A DNA stretch of 64,000 nt, taken from Nitrospira sp. GTDB taxonomy: Bacteria > Nitrospirota > Nitrospiria > Nitrospirales > Nitrospiraceae. The stretch covers positions 1-64,000 of the forward strand of contig JALHMZ010000006.1 of assembly GCA_022843785.1 (NCBI GenBank), read 5' to 3'. A model generated the notes under the pieces. The model worked only from the letters and a program-made list of their open reading frames with translations. It was not told the origin of the DNA and ran no database searches. Shown piece after piece: positions 21,531 through 31,194 of this stretch (positions are counted from its first letter, which is position 1; each line of letters begins with the position of its first letter). Made by a program: the position numbers and the translations under genes.

Positions 21531-22796
21531 TCATGCCGCAGGGGAGAAGGCCGGCGTCCGCTCCTTCTGCTCTTGCTCGATACGGTGCCGCAGACTCCAC
21601 ACCGCAAAGATTCCAGGCAAGGCCACGACAAGCGTCAAGACGAAGAACTGCGTCCATCCCACTGCATCCACGATCTCCGCCGAGGGGCGGCCGGCAAATA
21701 CCCGCCCCAAGGCCTCCAGTGAAGACAACAGCGCAAATTGGGTGGCCGTATACCGCGGATCGCACAGCGACATAACCAACGCAACAAATGCAGCCGTACC
21801 CATTCCTCCTGTCACATTTTCAACCACGATCGCCGTCATCAGCATTGCCGAACTCTTTCCCACCATGGCCAACAAGGCAAAGCCGAGATTTGAGACGGCC
21901 TGTAACAAACCGAAGATCAGTAGTGACGGCACAAGCCCGGTCCGGGTCATCATGACGCCTCCGATCAATGCGCCGAAGAGTGTCGCAAACACTCCGATGC
22001 CTTTTGCGGCTCCGACGTCCGTGACCGAGAACCCCACTCCTCCGATCAGAAATGCCGTTTGCAATGATGACGCAAAGGCATCCCCGAGTTTGTACAGGAC
22101 GATGACGGCCAAAAACCCGATCGCTTGGGGCCTTGAGAAAAACTCCCGAAGCGGCGCGCCAACGGCCTCGGCAAGACTCTTGGGCGGATCGGCGACACGG
22201 GTCGGCTCGGGACTCAACAGAATGGCCGAAAGCCCCGCCATCATCACGGCCGCCATGGCAAGATAGGTCGCTTGCCATCCCACATAATCCGCCAACACCA
22301 GTGCACCGGCGCCGGCTGCCAAGAGAGCGACACGATACCCATTGACCCACACAGCCGCGCCCAATCCACGTTCATGCGGATGCAGCGTATCCGTGCGATA
22401 CGCATCAAAGACGATGTCCAGTGATGCAGAGAGAAACGCGACCAGAAGTGCGAATGCGGCCAGCTGTTCCGGATCTGTACGCGGACTGGTCAACGCCATC
22501 AGCCCCAGTCCGACCGCAACGCACAGTTGAGTCAGCATCATCCAGCCACGCCGCCGTCCGAACCAGGGCGGCACGATCCGGTCCATGAGCGGGGCCCAGA
22601 GAAATTTCAATGTATAGGGAAGGCCGACCAGGGTGAAAATGCCGATCGTTTTCAGATCGACTCCCTCCACGGTGAGCCACGCTTGCAAGGTCCCGGCGGT
22701 GAGCGCCAGGGGCAGGCCAGAGGCGAAGCCAAGCGGCAACATCACGGCGAGACGCCGGTTCATCAATGCGGCCAACCCGGTCGGATGTTCATTCAC
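21531..22796 (-). CDS. AmpG-type MFS transporter
   Basis: 421 residues with about 12 hydrophobic segments. PLGFASGLPLALTAGTLQAWLTVEGVDLKTIG at the N-terminus and WAPLMDRIVPP are characteristic of AmpG permeases, which import GlcNAc-anhydromuropeptides for cell-wall recycling. The substrate is inferred from family. No AmpD or AmpR homolog lies nearby. Confidence 0.82.
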   Translation of the reverse strand: MNEHPTGLAALMNRRLAVMLPLGFASGLPLALTAGTLQAWLTVEGVDLKTIGIFTLVGLPYTLKFLWAPLMDRIVPPWFGRRRGWMMLTQLCVAVGLGLMALTSPRTDPEQLAAFALLVAFLSASLDIVFDAYRTDTLHPHERGLGAAVWVNGYRVALLAAGAGALVLADYVGWQATYLAMAAVMMAGLSAILLSPEPTRVADPPKSLAEAVGAPLREFFSRPQAIGFLAVIVLYKLGDAFASSLQTAFLIGGVGFSVTDVGAAKGIGVFATLFGALIGGVMMTRTGLVPSLLIFGLLQAVSNLGFALLAMVGKSSAMLMTAIVVENVTGGMGTAAFVALVMSLCDPRYTATQFALLSSLEALGRVFAGRPSAEIVDAVGWTQFFVLTLVVALPGIFAVWSLRHRIEQEQKERTPAFSPAA

Positions 22797-23000
22797 TTGG
22801 CGTGCTCACATCCGTTGCTTGCGAAAGACGAGCTACGTGTCACGAGGAACGCGCCTCCATGCGGGTTCTCCACGAATAGTCATGAATCATACCGCTGGAG
22901 GGCAGGATACCATCGCCGCTTCTCACTCCCTCAGTACAATCAAAAAACGTGCCGGTAGCGGCAAGAGGACAACCTTGGGCATCGTCGAGGACAGACAGGG

Positions 23001-23411
23001 TCAACAGGATTGGCCGTTGAAAAGACAGGGTTTGTAGCGCGAGATGTCGAATTCCGTATTCTCTTGGTAGACCCGTTCATTGCCGTTGACGCCGTCCTGC
23101 TCAGGATCGTTCCACATCGTATGGTTCCACCAATAGAACAGCGGCTGGGCCTCGGTCTGGTAGACGGGATTGCCGTACGCACTGCGGGCATACTCTTGAA
23201 CCAATCGAGCCGTCACATAATCGATCCGACCGTTCCCCGCCAGGGAATAGAGTGTGATGAAGAGCCTGGCCTCATGGTCATATAACTCATCAAGGCGGGT
23301 ACTGAGATCAGGCTCGACAGGCAGCAGATCCTTGGCCTCTCCGATCGAAAGCGGACCGCCCAGGACACAGAGGAGGACAAGCACTGAATAAAGCCGACAC
23401 GCCATCGTCAC
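23001..23411 (-). CDS. Secreted protein of unknown function
   Basis: 136 residues, family not recognised. A signal peptide is clear (LYSVLVLLCVLGGPLSIGEA). The mature part has two cysteines near the end (CLFNGQSC) and aromatic clusters (LFYWWNHTMW). It stands alone, convergent to nothing and divergent from mtaB. Confidence 0.6.
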   Translation of the reverse strand: MTMACRLYSVLVLLCVLGGPLSIGEAKDLLPVEPDLSTRLDELYDHEARLFITLYSLAGNGRIDYVTARLVQEYARSAYGNPVYQTEAQPLFYWWNHTMWNDPEQDGVNGNERVYQENTEFDISRYKPCLFNGQSC

Positions 23412-23560
23412 GCTTCACGCTCATCGGCGGCCATGTGGATCATGAAGATGGGCGCATCCTAGCATGCTCACTCCCGGCAATCAAAGAATGCGCCGTGCGG
23501 TCGGTCCGCCGGACGCGCGAACTTGCCGGAACCGTGACAACCTCCCTATAATGCTCCGCT

Positions 23561-24904
23561 ATGACACAGACAACCACGCGCGCGTCCCTCCACACGCTGG
23601 GATGCCGGTTGAATCATGCCGAAACGGCGGTACTGGGGGAAGGGCTCCGTCAGAGAGGATTTCAACTGGTCGAGTTCGGCCGGCCGACGGACTTGCTTGT
23701 GCTCAATACCTGCGCGGTCACGGAAGATGCGGAACGCACATCGCGATACCTCATCCGCAAAACACTCAAACACTCTCCCCACGCCTTCGTCGCAGTGACA
23801 GGCTGTTACGCCCAAACCGGGCTTGAAGGACTCAAGCGCCACGGCGGCATCGACCTCATCGTCGGCCATCAATTTAAACTGGACCTGCCGTCTTATCTTC
23901 CCCCGGCCGATGCCTTACAAAAACGCGCCTCCCCGGAAGTCCGCCACACCAAAACAATGTCGCGCGAGGAGTTCGACCTTCCTTATTTCGGGGAGCCCGA
24001 TTCGACGAGAGCGCCGCTGAAGATTCAGGATGGCTGCAGCGCCATGTGCAGCTTTTGCATTATTCCGTTCTCGCGGGGGCATGAACGGAGCCGAAGGCTG
24101 GAGGACATCCTGGAAGAGGCACACAGTTTGAACGCGCGTGGATACCGAGAAATCGTACTTACGGGGGTGAACCTCGGCCAGTATCTCCATAACGGCCACG
24201 ACTTGTGTTCGCTGCTCCGGCAACTCGATCGCACAGCAGGCCTCGAACGTATCCGCATCTCCTCGATCGAACCGACGACCGTCAGCGACGAACTGCTGGA
24301 GCTCCTGGCCGGCTCCTCAACATTCTGCCCTTATCTTCATATTCCACTTCAGAGCGGAGACGATCACATTCTCATGGCTATGAATCGACGCCATACCGTA
24401 CGCGCCTATCTCGACTTGATCGAGCGAGCTGTCGCCAAAATTCCTCACCTGGGACTTGGGACCGATCTCATGGTGGGATTCCCGGGCGAAACTGAAGCGG
24501 CGTTCAGGAATACACTGGCAATCGCGACAGACCTTCCCTTTTCCTATCTCCACGTGTTTCCCTATTCGCCACGACCCGGAACCGCCGCCCTTCGCCTGAA
24601 GCGGGCAGCAACGCCTGCGACGGTCAAGAAGCGCGGCGAGCTGCTCCTCGATCTCGGACGCGCAAAGCGGCTTGCGTTCCACCAGAAGCAGATCGGAACC
24701 ACCCTCTCTGTGCTCTTTGAAGCGGGCACGCAGGATGGCTTCCGACAAGGCTGCGCGCCGAACTTTACAAAAGTAGCGGTGGCAGGCGTCGATGATCTCC
24801 GGAATCGGATCGAACCAATTACCATTACGGCTGCGGCCGACCGCTGGGCCATCGGCCATCACGGGCTCCAACAGCCAATGTCCACCCCGGTGATACAGCT
24901 ATGA
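23561..24904 (+). CDS. mtaB: tRNA t6A37 methylthiotransferase (MtaB)
   Basis: 447 residues. MtaB converts t6A37 to ms2t6A in ANN-decoding tRNAs. The N-terminal UPF0004 domain has TLGCRLNHAET, NTCAVTEDAE and TGCYAQT with three cluster cysteines. The radical SAM CxxxCxxC is CSAMCSFC, followed by the TRAM region. LGCRLN and not FGCQMN separates it from MiaB. Its stop overlaps the miaB ATG as ATGA, so both methylthiotransferases are co-translated. Confidence 0.9.
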   Translation: MTQTTTRASLHTLGCRLNHAETAVLGEGLRQRGFQLVEFGRPTDLLVLNTCAVTEDAERTSRYLIRKTLKHSPHAFVAVTGCYAQTGLEGLKRHGGIDLIVGHQFKLDLPSYLPPADALQKRASPEVRHTKTMSREEFDLPYFGEPDSTRAPLKIQDGCSAMCSFCIIPFSRGHERSRRLEDILEEAHSLNARGYREIVLTGVNLGQYLHNGHDLCSLLRQLDRTAGLERIRISSIEPTTVSDELLELLAGSSTFCPYLHIPLQSGDDHILMAMNRRHTVRAYLDLIERAVAKIPHLGLGTDLMVGFPGETEAAFRNTLAIATDLPFSYLHVFPYSPRPGTAALRLKRAATPATVKKRGELLLDLGRAKRLAFHQKQIGTTLSVLFEAGTQDGFRQGCAPNFTKVAVAGVDDLRNRIEPITITAAADRWAIGHHGLQQPMSTPVIQL

Positions 24905-26235
24905 CGCCGAAGCCCTCCGCACCACAGGTACATATTGAAACCTTCGGTTGTCAGATGAATGAGTCCGACAGCGAGCTCGTCCGCTCGATGCTCAAGCAGG
25001 AAGGATTCGTGTTCACGCCCGATCGCGAACGGGCCGATGTGCTGCTCGTGAACACCTGCGCCATTCGCGAGAACGCCCACAAGAAAATTTACGCGCATCT
25101 TTCCGAATTGAAGGAGATGAAAAGCCGGCGTCCCCTGGTCGTCGGAGTTCTGGGTTGTATGGCTCAGAATCTCAAGGCTGAACTGGCAGAAACGGAACCG
25201 CTCATCGATGTCCTCGCCGGACCGGATGCCTATCGGCAACTGCCCATGCTGCTCTCGAACGCCCTTGAAGCCCAGGAACAAGGATTTGCCGGAAAGGGAT
25301 TCGCACTCGACTTGTCGGAATATGAAACCTATGAAGGCATCCTGCCGGATCGCGACAACGGGGTAAATGCCTGGATCACCATTATGCGCGGCTGCGACAA
25401 CTTTTGTTCATTCTGTGTCGTCCCCTATACCCGCGGACGCGAACGGTCCCGGGACCCTGAGGCCGTGCTGGCCGAAGCGCGCGATGCCGCCGCCCGCGGC
25501 TTCAGACAAATTACTCTGCTGGGCCAAAACGTCAATTCCTACCGTGATGGTGAGTGGGACTTTGCCCGGCTGATCGGCGCCGTGGCAGATGTGCCCGGCA
25601 TCGATCGGGTGCGGTTCACTTCACCTCACCCCAAAGACTTTCCACCGGCCCTGATTGCCGTCATCGCTGCCCATCCGAGGATTTGCAAACACATCCACCT
25701 TCCGCTCCAATCGGGAAGCGACCGTATTCTCGACCTCATGGGACGAGGCTATACAGGGGACGACTATCTCGCGCTGGTCGAGCGCATTAAAATGGCTATT
25801 CCCGATGTCGTGCTCAGCACTGATATCATCTGCGGATTCTGCTCGGAGTCGGAAGAAGACTTTCAGGCTACCTGCCGCATGATCGAACGAGTACGATTCG
25901 ACTCGGCCTACACCTTCAAATATTCGGAACGGAAAAACACCATCGCCGCCAGAAAGTATCCCGATGACGTACCGGATCAGGTCAAAGGTACCCGCGTAGC
26001 AAGGCTGCAGGAGATCCAGCGGCGCGTGACCCTGGAGCGCAACCGGGACTACATCGGCAAAGATGTCGCGATCCTGATCGAGCGCGATGCCACCCGCTCT
26101 TCGGCTCAAGGCATGGGCAAAACAGACGGGAATATCACCGTCGTCTGGGAAAAAGGAACCGGTTTGTTCGAACCAGGGACCTTCATTACAAAACGGATCT
26201 TTGACGCCTCTGCAGCCACCCTCTACGGGAAATAA
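24901..26235 (+). CDS. miaB: tRNA i6A37 methylthiotransferase (MiaB)
   Basis: 444 residues. MiaB adds the methylthio group to i6A37 in UNN-decoding tRNAs. Signatures: ETFGCQMNESDSE, NTCAIRENAH and LGCMAQ for the first iron-sulfur cluster, CDNFCSFCVVPYTRGRE for the radical SAM cluster, and a C-terminal TRAM domain. It directly follows mtaB with a four-base overlap. Confidence 0.95.
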   Translation: MTPKPSAPQVHIETFGCQMNESDSELVRSMLKQEGFVFTPDRERADVLLVNTCAIRENAHKKIYAHLSELKEMKSRRPLVVGVLGCMAQNLKAELAETEPLIDVLAGPDAYRQLPMLLSNALEAQEQGFAGKGFALDLSEYETYEGILPDRDNGVNAWITIMRGCDNFCSFCVVPYTRGRERSRDPEAVLAEARDAAARGFRQITLLGQNVNSYRDGEWDFARLIGAVADVPGIDRVRFTSPHPKDFPPALIAVIAAHPRICKHIHLPLQSGSDRILDLMGRGYTGDDYLALVERIKMAIPDVVLSTDIICGFCSESEEDFQATCRMIERVRFDSAYTFKYSERKNTIAARKYPDDVPDQVKGTRVARLQEIQRRVTLERNRDYIGKDVAILIERDATRSSAQGMGKTDGNITVVWEKGTGLFEPGTFITKRIFDASAATLYGK

Positions 26236-26504
26236 ATCTTCGACGGGTCCAATCGATGACCGACCTCCCGCCCACTCACCTACCGGTAGTCCGGAACAAT
26301 TCTGCGCGTTCACCTACAATGGCTGAACACTTTTGAGCTACCCTCCCGTCAATCTCCAGAATTGCTCCGCTCGACCTAGCTTCCTCTAACTGTTGGATTC
26401 AATCACCCATCGATCCACAGAGACTGATCAGACTTATCGGTCAATTAGTGAGTTACTCAATGCTAACAGATTGATTGTAAATGAATCGCTTACTGATATC
26501 TTGA

Positions 26505-26532
26505 TTACATCAATGCTGTTGAAAGCTATAAT
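26505..26532 (+). promoter_or_regulatory. Likely sigma-70 promoter
   Basis: TTACAT (26505-26510) and a perfect TATAAT (26527-26532) are 16 bp apart in an AT-rich part of the 445-bp gap after miaB. It would drive the microprotein at 26681 and perhaps the lipoprotein behind it. The rest of this gap (26236-26500) shows no gene. Confidence 0.5.
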
Positions 26533-26680
26533 CACCACAAGAGTTTGATCTTTACCTGCCAGAGATCCCCCTCCACTCCAAACGTATCTCATGAAAATTC
26601 TGAAGGCATGAACTTTGCTTGATATTTCCCCCGAGTCAGGCACCCAGGACCGGCAATACAAGGATGGAGGTTTTCCCTTT

Positions 26681-26812
26681 ATGAAGCCGCTCGACACTCA
26701 GGCAAAGACTGCTGCTTCTGAATCTGGCGTAACACTTGAAACGATTATTTCTATTGGTGTGTTGGGATGGCTTACCATGGGCATGGTGCTCATGGGCCTA
26801 GGTATTTGGTAG
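26681..26812 (+). CDS. 43-residue single-span membrane microprotein
   Basis: ATG 26681 is preceded by GATGGAGG at a spacing of 10. The peptide has a polar N-terminus and one hydrophobic helix (IISIGVLGWLTMGMVLMGLGIW). No family is recognised. A possible TATAAT promoter lies 150 bp upstream. Confidence 0.6.
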   Translation: MKPLDTQAKTAASESGVTLETIISIGVLGWLTMGMVLMGLGIW

Positions 26813-26932
26813 TCCGGCGCAACGAACCAGTGCTTGTGCTTGCTTGAGAGACCGGTGTGTTCACCATCGCCGGCACTCGCCCCGTACGAAGACACCGCCA
26901 CTCAATCAATCATTATGTTAAGGAGAGTCCCC

Positions 26933-27916
26933 ATGTACGCATGCTTGAAAACCCCCGTTCTCCGCTACACCGGTGCCCTACTCTCCCTCAGTCTTCTGGC
27001 AACCGGATGCTCAAGCCTGTATGGATGGTCGAGTATTCACAAGAGCGCCAAGGGAACCGTGTACGTCAAGGAAGTGGCGGATTGGTCGTTTGAAGCCAAT
27101 CACCCGGCCCAGATTGACCAGGCGACACTCCTGAGCGCAATCAAGGGCGTCGTCGCCGAGGAAGCGACGAAACAGTCCATGAAAATGCCCGCCAGCGGCA
27201 GCAAGCCGATGAGAGTATTCAGCGATGAGGACGCCGAGTTTCTAGCTCCCCTGCTAGCCCACGGCTTATCACAAGCGAAACCGGAGCAGATTGTCGGTTT
27301 CACGGTGTCCCTATCGGCAGGGTCAGGCGAAGAACCCGTAGCGGGCACCATCTACGCGTCTCAGAACTCCCTCTATCTGACAATCGCCCAGACTAAGAAC
27401 AGAAAAGTATCGGGATTCGTGCCGAGCGGGGCAGCCCGTATCGAACGGGCTCCGTCCTATGCCGCACAAGGGGCTCCTGGAACTCTCGCGATCGTGATCG
27501 ACCATCAGGTACTCGCCAAGGGACAGACACCAACGGCCATCCCGGTTGCAGCCGCGTCGGAAGTTCCACCCGCTTCAGCGACACCCGCAACTCAAGCTGC
27601 AACGTCGACGTTCAAACCGGAGGCCCCCGCAGCTGCGCAGGCGTTCGTAGTCAACGCTCCTGCTGCTTCCGGCGATCCCATGGCTCCAGCGATCAGCAAC
27701 GACGAGCTGCTGAATAAGAAGCTGGACGAACTCCGCCAAGTGCGCGAAACCAGTAAAATGAAAGACTCCGAGCTCGCAATGCTGAAGCGGGAAGTCGAGT
27801 GGATGAAGCGGGAGCTTCGCGAACGCACAGCAGAACTCAAGGCTGCCAAAGCCAGCACCGCATCGGGGCGCCTGACGCCGAAAAAGAAGCCGGCCGAAGC
27901 TTATCGGACCCGCTGA
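26933..27916 (+). CDS. Lipoprotein with C-terminal coiled coil
   Basis: About 327 residues; start ATG 26933 has AAGGAGAG upstream. The lipobox is LLATGC at residue 24. A globular part (residues 40-190) is followed by an Ala/Pro-rich linker and a coiled coil with many Lys/Arg/Glu (LDELRQVRETSKMKDSELAMLKREVEWMKREL). Family not recognised; a structural envelope role is likely. Confidence 0.7.
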   Translation: MYACLKTPVLRYTGALLSLSLLATGCSSLYGWSSIHKSAKGTVYVKEVADWSFEANHPAQIDQATLLSAIKGVVAEEATKQSMKMPASGSKPMRVFSDEDAEFLAPLLAHGLSQAKPEQIVGFTVSLSAGSGEEPVAGTIYASQNSLYLTIAQTKNRKVSGFVPSGAARIERAPSYAAQGAPGTLAIVIDHQVLAKGQTPTAIPVAAASEVPPASATPATQAATSTFKPEAPAAAQAFVVNAPAASGDPMAPAISNDELLNKKLDELRQVRETSKMKDSELAMLKREVEWMKRELRERTAELKAAKASTASGRLTPKKKPAEAYRTR

Positions 27917-27928
27917 TCGAGAGGCAAA

Positions 27929-28645
27929 TCAGCCGACATCGAGAATCTCAGGCTGCAGCAACACCACTTCTCGGGACAGGGGCTGCCGGAAATTCATCCG
28001 GCAGTAACAGGCATACGTGACATAGGTGTCCTGGAGGCAGTAGCGGGCAAGTTCATCCCTCTGCCCCTTCTCCCACATCTCGGCCACCTGTGCTCCGCTC
28101 CCGGATTTCGTCTCGACCTGTAAGGCCCTGGCCAGCACATCCAACTTGACCCAGCCCCGCGTATCCCAATTGCTCCAAATTGCCATCGTGTCATAGACCG
28201 GTTCCGTTCGAAACTTTGCCAGATTCACATCGAAGCTCGGCTTCACCTGCTGGATAATCGACCGCTTCTTCAGAAACGGAAGGTCGAATCCCAGACCGTT
28301 GTGCGTAATAAACAGGGTCGGGCGATCCTTCGCGAGCCGCGCCCAAAATTGGCGAAGCAACTCCTGCTCGTTTCCGCCGTACCAGGCGACGGCACTTCGA
28401 ACTTCCATTTGATCAGAAAACTCCAAGAGGCCGATACAGACCACACGACTAAATGTGGCATCGAATGCCGACTTGGCATACTGCTCATCGTCCGCATGCC
28501 TCTGCTCTTCAGCCGCCCCGATCGTGAAAAGATCGTCGCCTTCTTCAAATCGGACGCCGTCGCTGCTCCCCGATGCCTTTCCGGCCAAACGGGCCCATTC
28601 CTCTCGCGGGGCCTGGATGGTCTCGATGTCGAGCACGACTTTCAT
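27929..28645 (-). CDS. PolB-like 3'-5' exonuclease (RNase H fold)
   Basis: 238 residues. The exonuclease I motif is VVLDIETIQ, with FITHNGLGFDLPFLKKRS as motif II and a C-terminal LARYCLQDTYVTYACY as motif III, fitting the DEDD family of predicted PolB-like 3'-5' exonucleases. Its ATG overlaps the stop of the Nudix gene by four bases. A DNA repair or RNA trimming role fits the operon with mutY. Confidence 0.8.
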   Translation of the reverse strand: MKVVLDIETIQAPREEWARLAGKASGSSDGVRFEEGDDLFTIGAAEEQRHADDEQYAKSAFDATFSRVVCIGLLEFSDQMEVRSAVAWYGGNEQELLRQFWARLAKDRPTLFITHNGLGFDLPFLKKRSIIQQVKPSFDVNLAKFRTEPVYDTMAIWSNWDTRGWVKLDVLARALQVETKSGSGAQVAEMWEKGQRDELARYCLQDTYVTYACYCRMNFRQPLSREVVLLQPEILDVG

Positions 28646-29052
28646 TGCCCGGCCCTTCCTTTCTTCGCATCAGACTGCAATGCGTCAATAATGACCCGGT
28701 CCGCCGGAGGGAACTTGAAGCGAGCCAATTCCTCAGGAAGCACCCATCTGATTTCCTCACAATCGACAGGCGCGGCCTCCCCTTCCTCGATGGCGCAGCA
28801 GAAGAAATGCAGCTCCACGGTCCTTTCCGGATACTCATGCCGGACAATCCGGTACGGAATAGGAACATCGACTCGAATGGTCAGCTCCTCGAACAGTTCA
28901 CGCTGCAGACACTCCACCAGCGATTCGCCCGTCTCCCGTTTCCCGCCTGGAAATTCCCAAAAGCCCCCCAGATGGACGCCTGGCTTTCGGCGAGCGATCA
29001 AATACCGCCCGTCACGATGGATAATCCCCGCTGCGACTTCGACGACAGGCAT
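28642..29052 (-). CDS. MutT-like Nudix hydrolase
   Basis: 136 residues. The Nudix box GGKRETGESLVECLQRELFEEL is complete. VAAGIIHRDGRYLIARR and GGFWEFPGG match 8-oxo-dGTP diphosphatase (MutT) enzymes that clean the nucleotide pool. It is 10 bp behind mutY, which itself lacks the C-terminal MutT-like domain, and is coupled to the exonuclease gene. Confidence 0.85.
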   Translation of the reverse strand: MPVVEVAAGIIHRDGRYLIARRKPGVHLGGFWEFPGGKRETGESLVECLQRELFEELTIRVDVPIPYRIVRHEYPERTVELHFFCCAIEEGEAAPVDCEEIRWVLPEELARFKFPPADRVIIDALQSDAKKGRAGQ

Positions 29053-29062
29053 AATAGATCCT

Positions 29063-29785
29063 CTAGCCGCCGGACGCCGGACTGAACGGGTAGGTTTTGC
29101 AGAACGACTTCATCGGACACAGGAGACAATAGGGGTCGCGCGCCGTGCAGACCGTCGCTCCAAAGTCCATGATCGCCTGATTGAAGTCATAGCCTTTGCC
29201 GCGAGGGATCAGGGCTTCGGACAAATCCCACAACATCGCCTTCTGCGTCTTGGGATCACCCTCGGCCACAAATACCCGATGCAGCACCCGAATGACATTG
29301 GTGTCCAAGATTGGAGCATCTTCATTGAATGCGAAGGATCGAATTGCGCCGGCGGTATAGCGGCCGATCCCCTTGAACGACAGTAGCTCCTCCGCATCGC
29401 TGGGCAATTTCCCTCCATACCGCTCCACGGTTTCGCACGCGATGCTGTGCAGCCGCTCCGGCCGAATGTTATACCCCAGCGGATACCAGGTCTTCTTCAC
29501 ATCGGCCACCGGCGCCTCGGCGAGATCCTCGAAGCTGGGATAACGTTCCAAAAACTCGTGGTATTTTGGGATCACCCGATCGACCTGGGTCTGTTGCAAC
29601 ATCACCTCGGACACGAGGATGTGATAGGGGTCCGAGGTCTTTCGCCAGGGCAGGTCCCGGCCATACTCTCGATACCACTTCAGCAGACGCTGCTGAAACC
29701 GGCGTTTGGCCGGCGCACCGAGTGAAATCGACCGGCGAGGCGCTCTCTTGGAAGTACGGATTTTAGCCGATGTGCGCCGGGCCAT
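29063..29785 (-). CDS. mutY: Adenine DNA glycosylase lacking its C-terminal domain
   Basis: About 240 residues, versus about 350 for E. coli MutY. The start at ATG 29785 is chosen because AAAGGTGAAG precedes it. Catalytic residues are seen: Glu in SEVMLQQTQVDRV, the helix-hairpin-helix LLSFKGIGRYTAGAI, and Asp in LDTNVIRVL. The [4Fe-4S] cysteines are in CTARDPYCLLCPMKSFC. The C-terminal 8-oxoG-recognition (Nudix-like) domain is absent. An independent Nudix gene follows by 10 bp. Confidence 0.9.
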   Translation of the reverse strand: MARRTSAKIRTSKRAPRRSISLGAPAKRRFQQRLLKWYREYGRDLPWRKTSDPYHILVSEVMLQQTQVDRVIPKYHEFLERYPSFEDLAEAPVADVKKTWYPLGYNIRPERLHSIACETVERYGGKLPSDAEELLSFKGIGRYTAGAIRSFAFNEDAPILDTNVIRVLHRVFVAEGDPKTQKAMLWDLSEALIPRGKGYDFNQAIMDFGATVCTARDPYCLLCPMKSFCKTYPFSPASGG

Positions 29786-30022
29786 ATCTTCACCTTTCCT
29801 GATCGTCGGCATTGTAGGGGGCCGTTTTTCCAAAATCAAACCTGCGATCCGTTCAGAAAATACTGCCTCTTCTCAGGCAAACGGAACCCTCCTGCACCCT
29901 GTCAATTTCACAATGTCTCTCTCTGCCGTTGCACGACTGCTCAGATCGGCGTTTTCATTGACAAGAATGCCATCGACCAATAGCCTGCTCGAAAGAGATA
30001 CAACGAGACACAAGGAAACATT

Positions 30023-30349
30023 ATGGTTGTTCGCAAGTTCCCACGACTCTCCGTGACGCTGCCCGGCACTCTGATTCAGAGGGACAAGTTACGGTATACC
30101 GGCTCAGTCAAGGATCTGTCCCAGAAGGGGTGCCGGATCGAGAGTGTTATTCGCCCATTTACCGGCATGCAGCTTGAGTTACAGCTTCAACCGCCCGGAG
30201 AGGCCACTCCGATCACGATCACCAATGCGACGGTGCGATGGACCGGATTCCACGGTATCGGATTCGAATTTCTGACCGTCTCGCCCCCCGACCAGGCACG
30301 GCTTAATCGAGTTCTTGAACAGCTTGCAGCGAAGGTCGGGGCCGCCTAG
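30023..30349 (+). CDS. PilZ-domain protein
   Basis: 108 residues, essentially one PilZ domain. The RKFPR and DLSQKGCRI motifs match the c-di-GMP-binding RxxxR and (D/N)xSxxG signatures. It is probably a c-di-GMP receptor, but no output domain is attached. A second single-domain PilZ protein lies at 44096. Confidence 0.8.
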   Translation: MVVRKFPRLSVTLPGTLIQRDKLRYTGSVKDLSQKGCRIESVIRPFTGMQLELQLQPPGEATPITITNATVRWTGFHGIGFEFLTVSPPDQARLNRVLEQLAAKVGAA

Positions 30350-30419
30350 GCCCGATGTCCTCATCCCACAGCTCGTAATTCGTACTCCCTGAATGAAATA
30401 TCGCGACTACCCCGCGATA

Positions 30420-30610
30420 GCACAGCGCCCCCGTGAAGTCCGCTTCGCCGACGATGCGAGGCGAGCGTATCTCGTGAAGCGTGAAGCGCAGGACGAAGGC
30501 GAGTGGGTGACATCTTTGTTTGCGAGATACGAGATACGCTTCACGAACGACGAGCAGCGAGTGACGAAGGACGAGCGGATTGGCGATTGCAGCAGCGGCA
30601 CTCACACATC
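30420..30610. repeat. Partial intergenic repeat related to 12473-12676
   Basis: CGTATCTCGTGAAGCGTGAAGCGCAGGACG and TTTGTTTGCGAGATACG..CGCTTCACGA recur from the interior of the 12.5-kb element, joined here to GCGATTGCAGCAG near the right end. Clean terminal inverted repeats are not seen. No coding capacity. Confidence 0.6.
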
Positions 30611-30617
30611 CTATGGG

Positions 30618-31160
30618 TTAAAAAGGAGGACGGTCCGATAGACTGGCCAAATGCAGTTGGAATCGACCGGTCTTGATATCGTCCACGTAGCGCCTGAGCG
30701 CTTCGTGCACAACCGGAAACGCGATGTGGTCCCACGGAATCTCGGCAAGAGAAAACAGCCGCACTTCCAAACTCTCCGCTCCCGCTTCATAGCCCGGTGT
30801 GAGCATGCGGCCGCGAAACACCATGTAGACCTGTCCAATGTAGGGCAGGCTCAAGACGGCATGGAGCGCGGTGATCTCAACGTCGGCTTGCGCCTCTTCC
30901 TTGGTCTCGCGCACTGCAGCCTGCTCGGTGCTTTCACCGATTTCCATAAACCCGGCCGGAAAGGTCCAGAGTCCGATTTTGGGCTCGATCGCGCGGCGGC
31001 ATAAAAGAATCTGATCCCCCCACTCCGGAATACAGCCCGCAACGATCTTCGGATTATGGTAATGAATAGCCTCACAGCTATCGCAGACAAATCGGGCTAC
31101 GTTGTCGCCGAGAGGAATCTTCTTCGACACCGACTTCCCGCAGGCGCTGCAAAAGTTCAT
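30618..31160 (-). CDS. Nudix hydrolase with N-terminal zinc ribbon
   Basis: About 180 residues. Start at ATG 31160, preceded by AGGAGGTCC. Residues 4-30 hold CSAC...CDSC, a zinc ribbon as in NudC/NADH pyrophosphatase and related enzymes. The Nudix box is GFMEIGESTEQAAVRETKEEA. The C-terminal half lacks the SQPWPFPxS motif of NudC, so the substrate is uncertain. It diverges from the RNA methyltransferase gene with only 34 bp between start codons. Confidence 0.85.
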   Translation of the reverse strand: MNFCSACGKSVSKKIPLGDNVARFVCDSCEAIHYHNPKIVAGCIPEWGDQILLCRRAIEPKIGLWTFPAGFMEIGESTEQAAVRETKEEAQADVEITALHAVLSLPYIGQVYMVFRGRMLTPGYEAGAESLEVRLFSLAEIPWDHIAFPVVHEALRRYVDDIKTGRFQLHLASLSDRPPF

Positions 31161-31194
31161 GAACGGACCTCCTGGCACGATAACCGGCAGGAAA

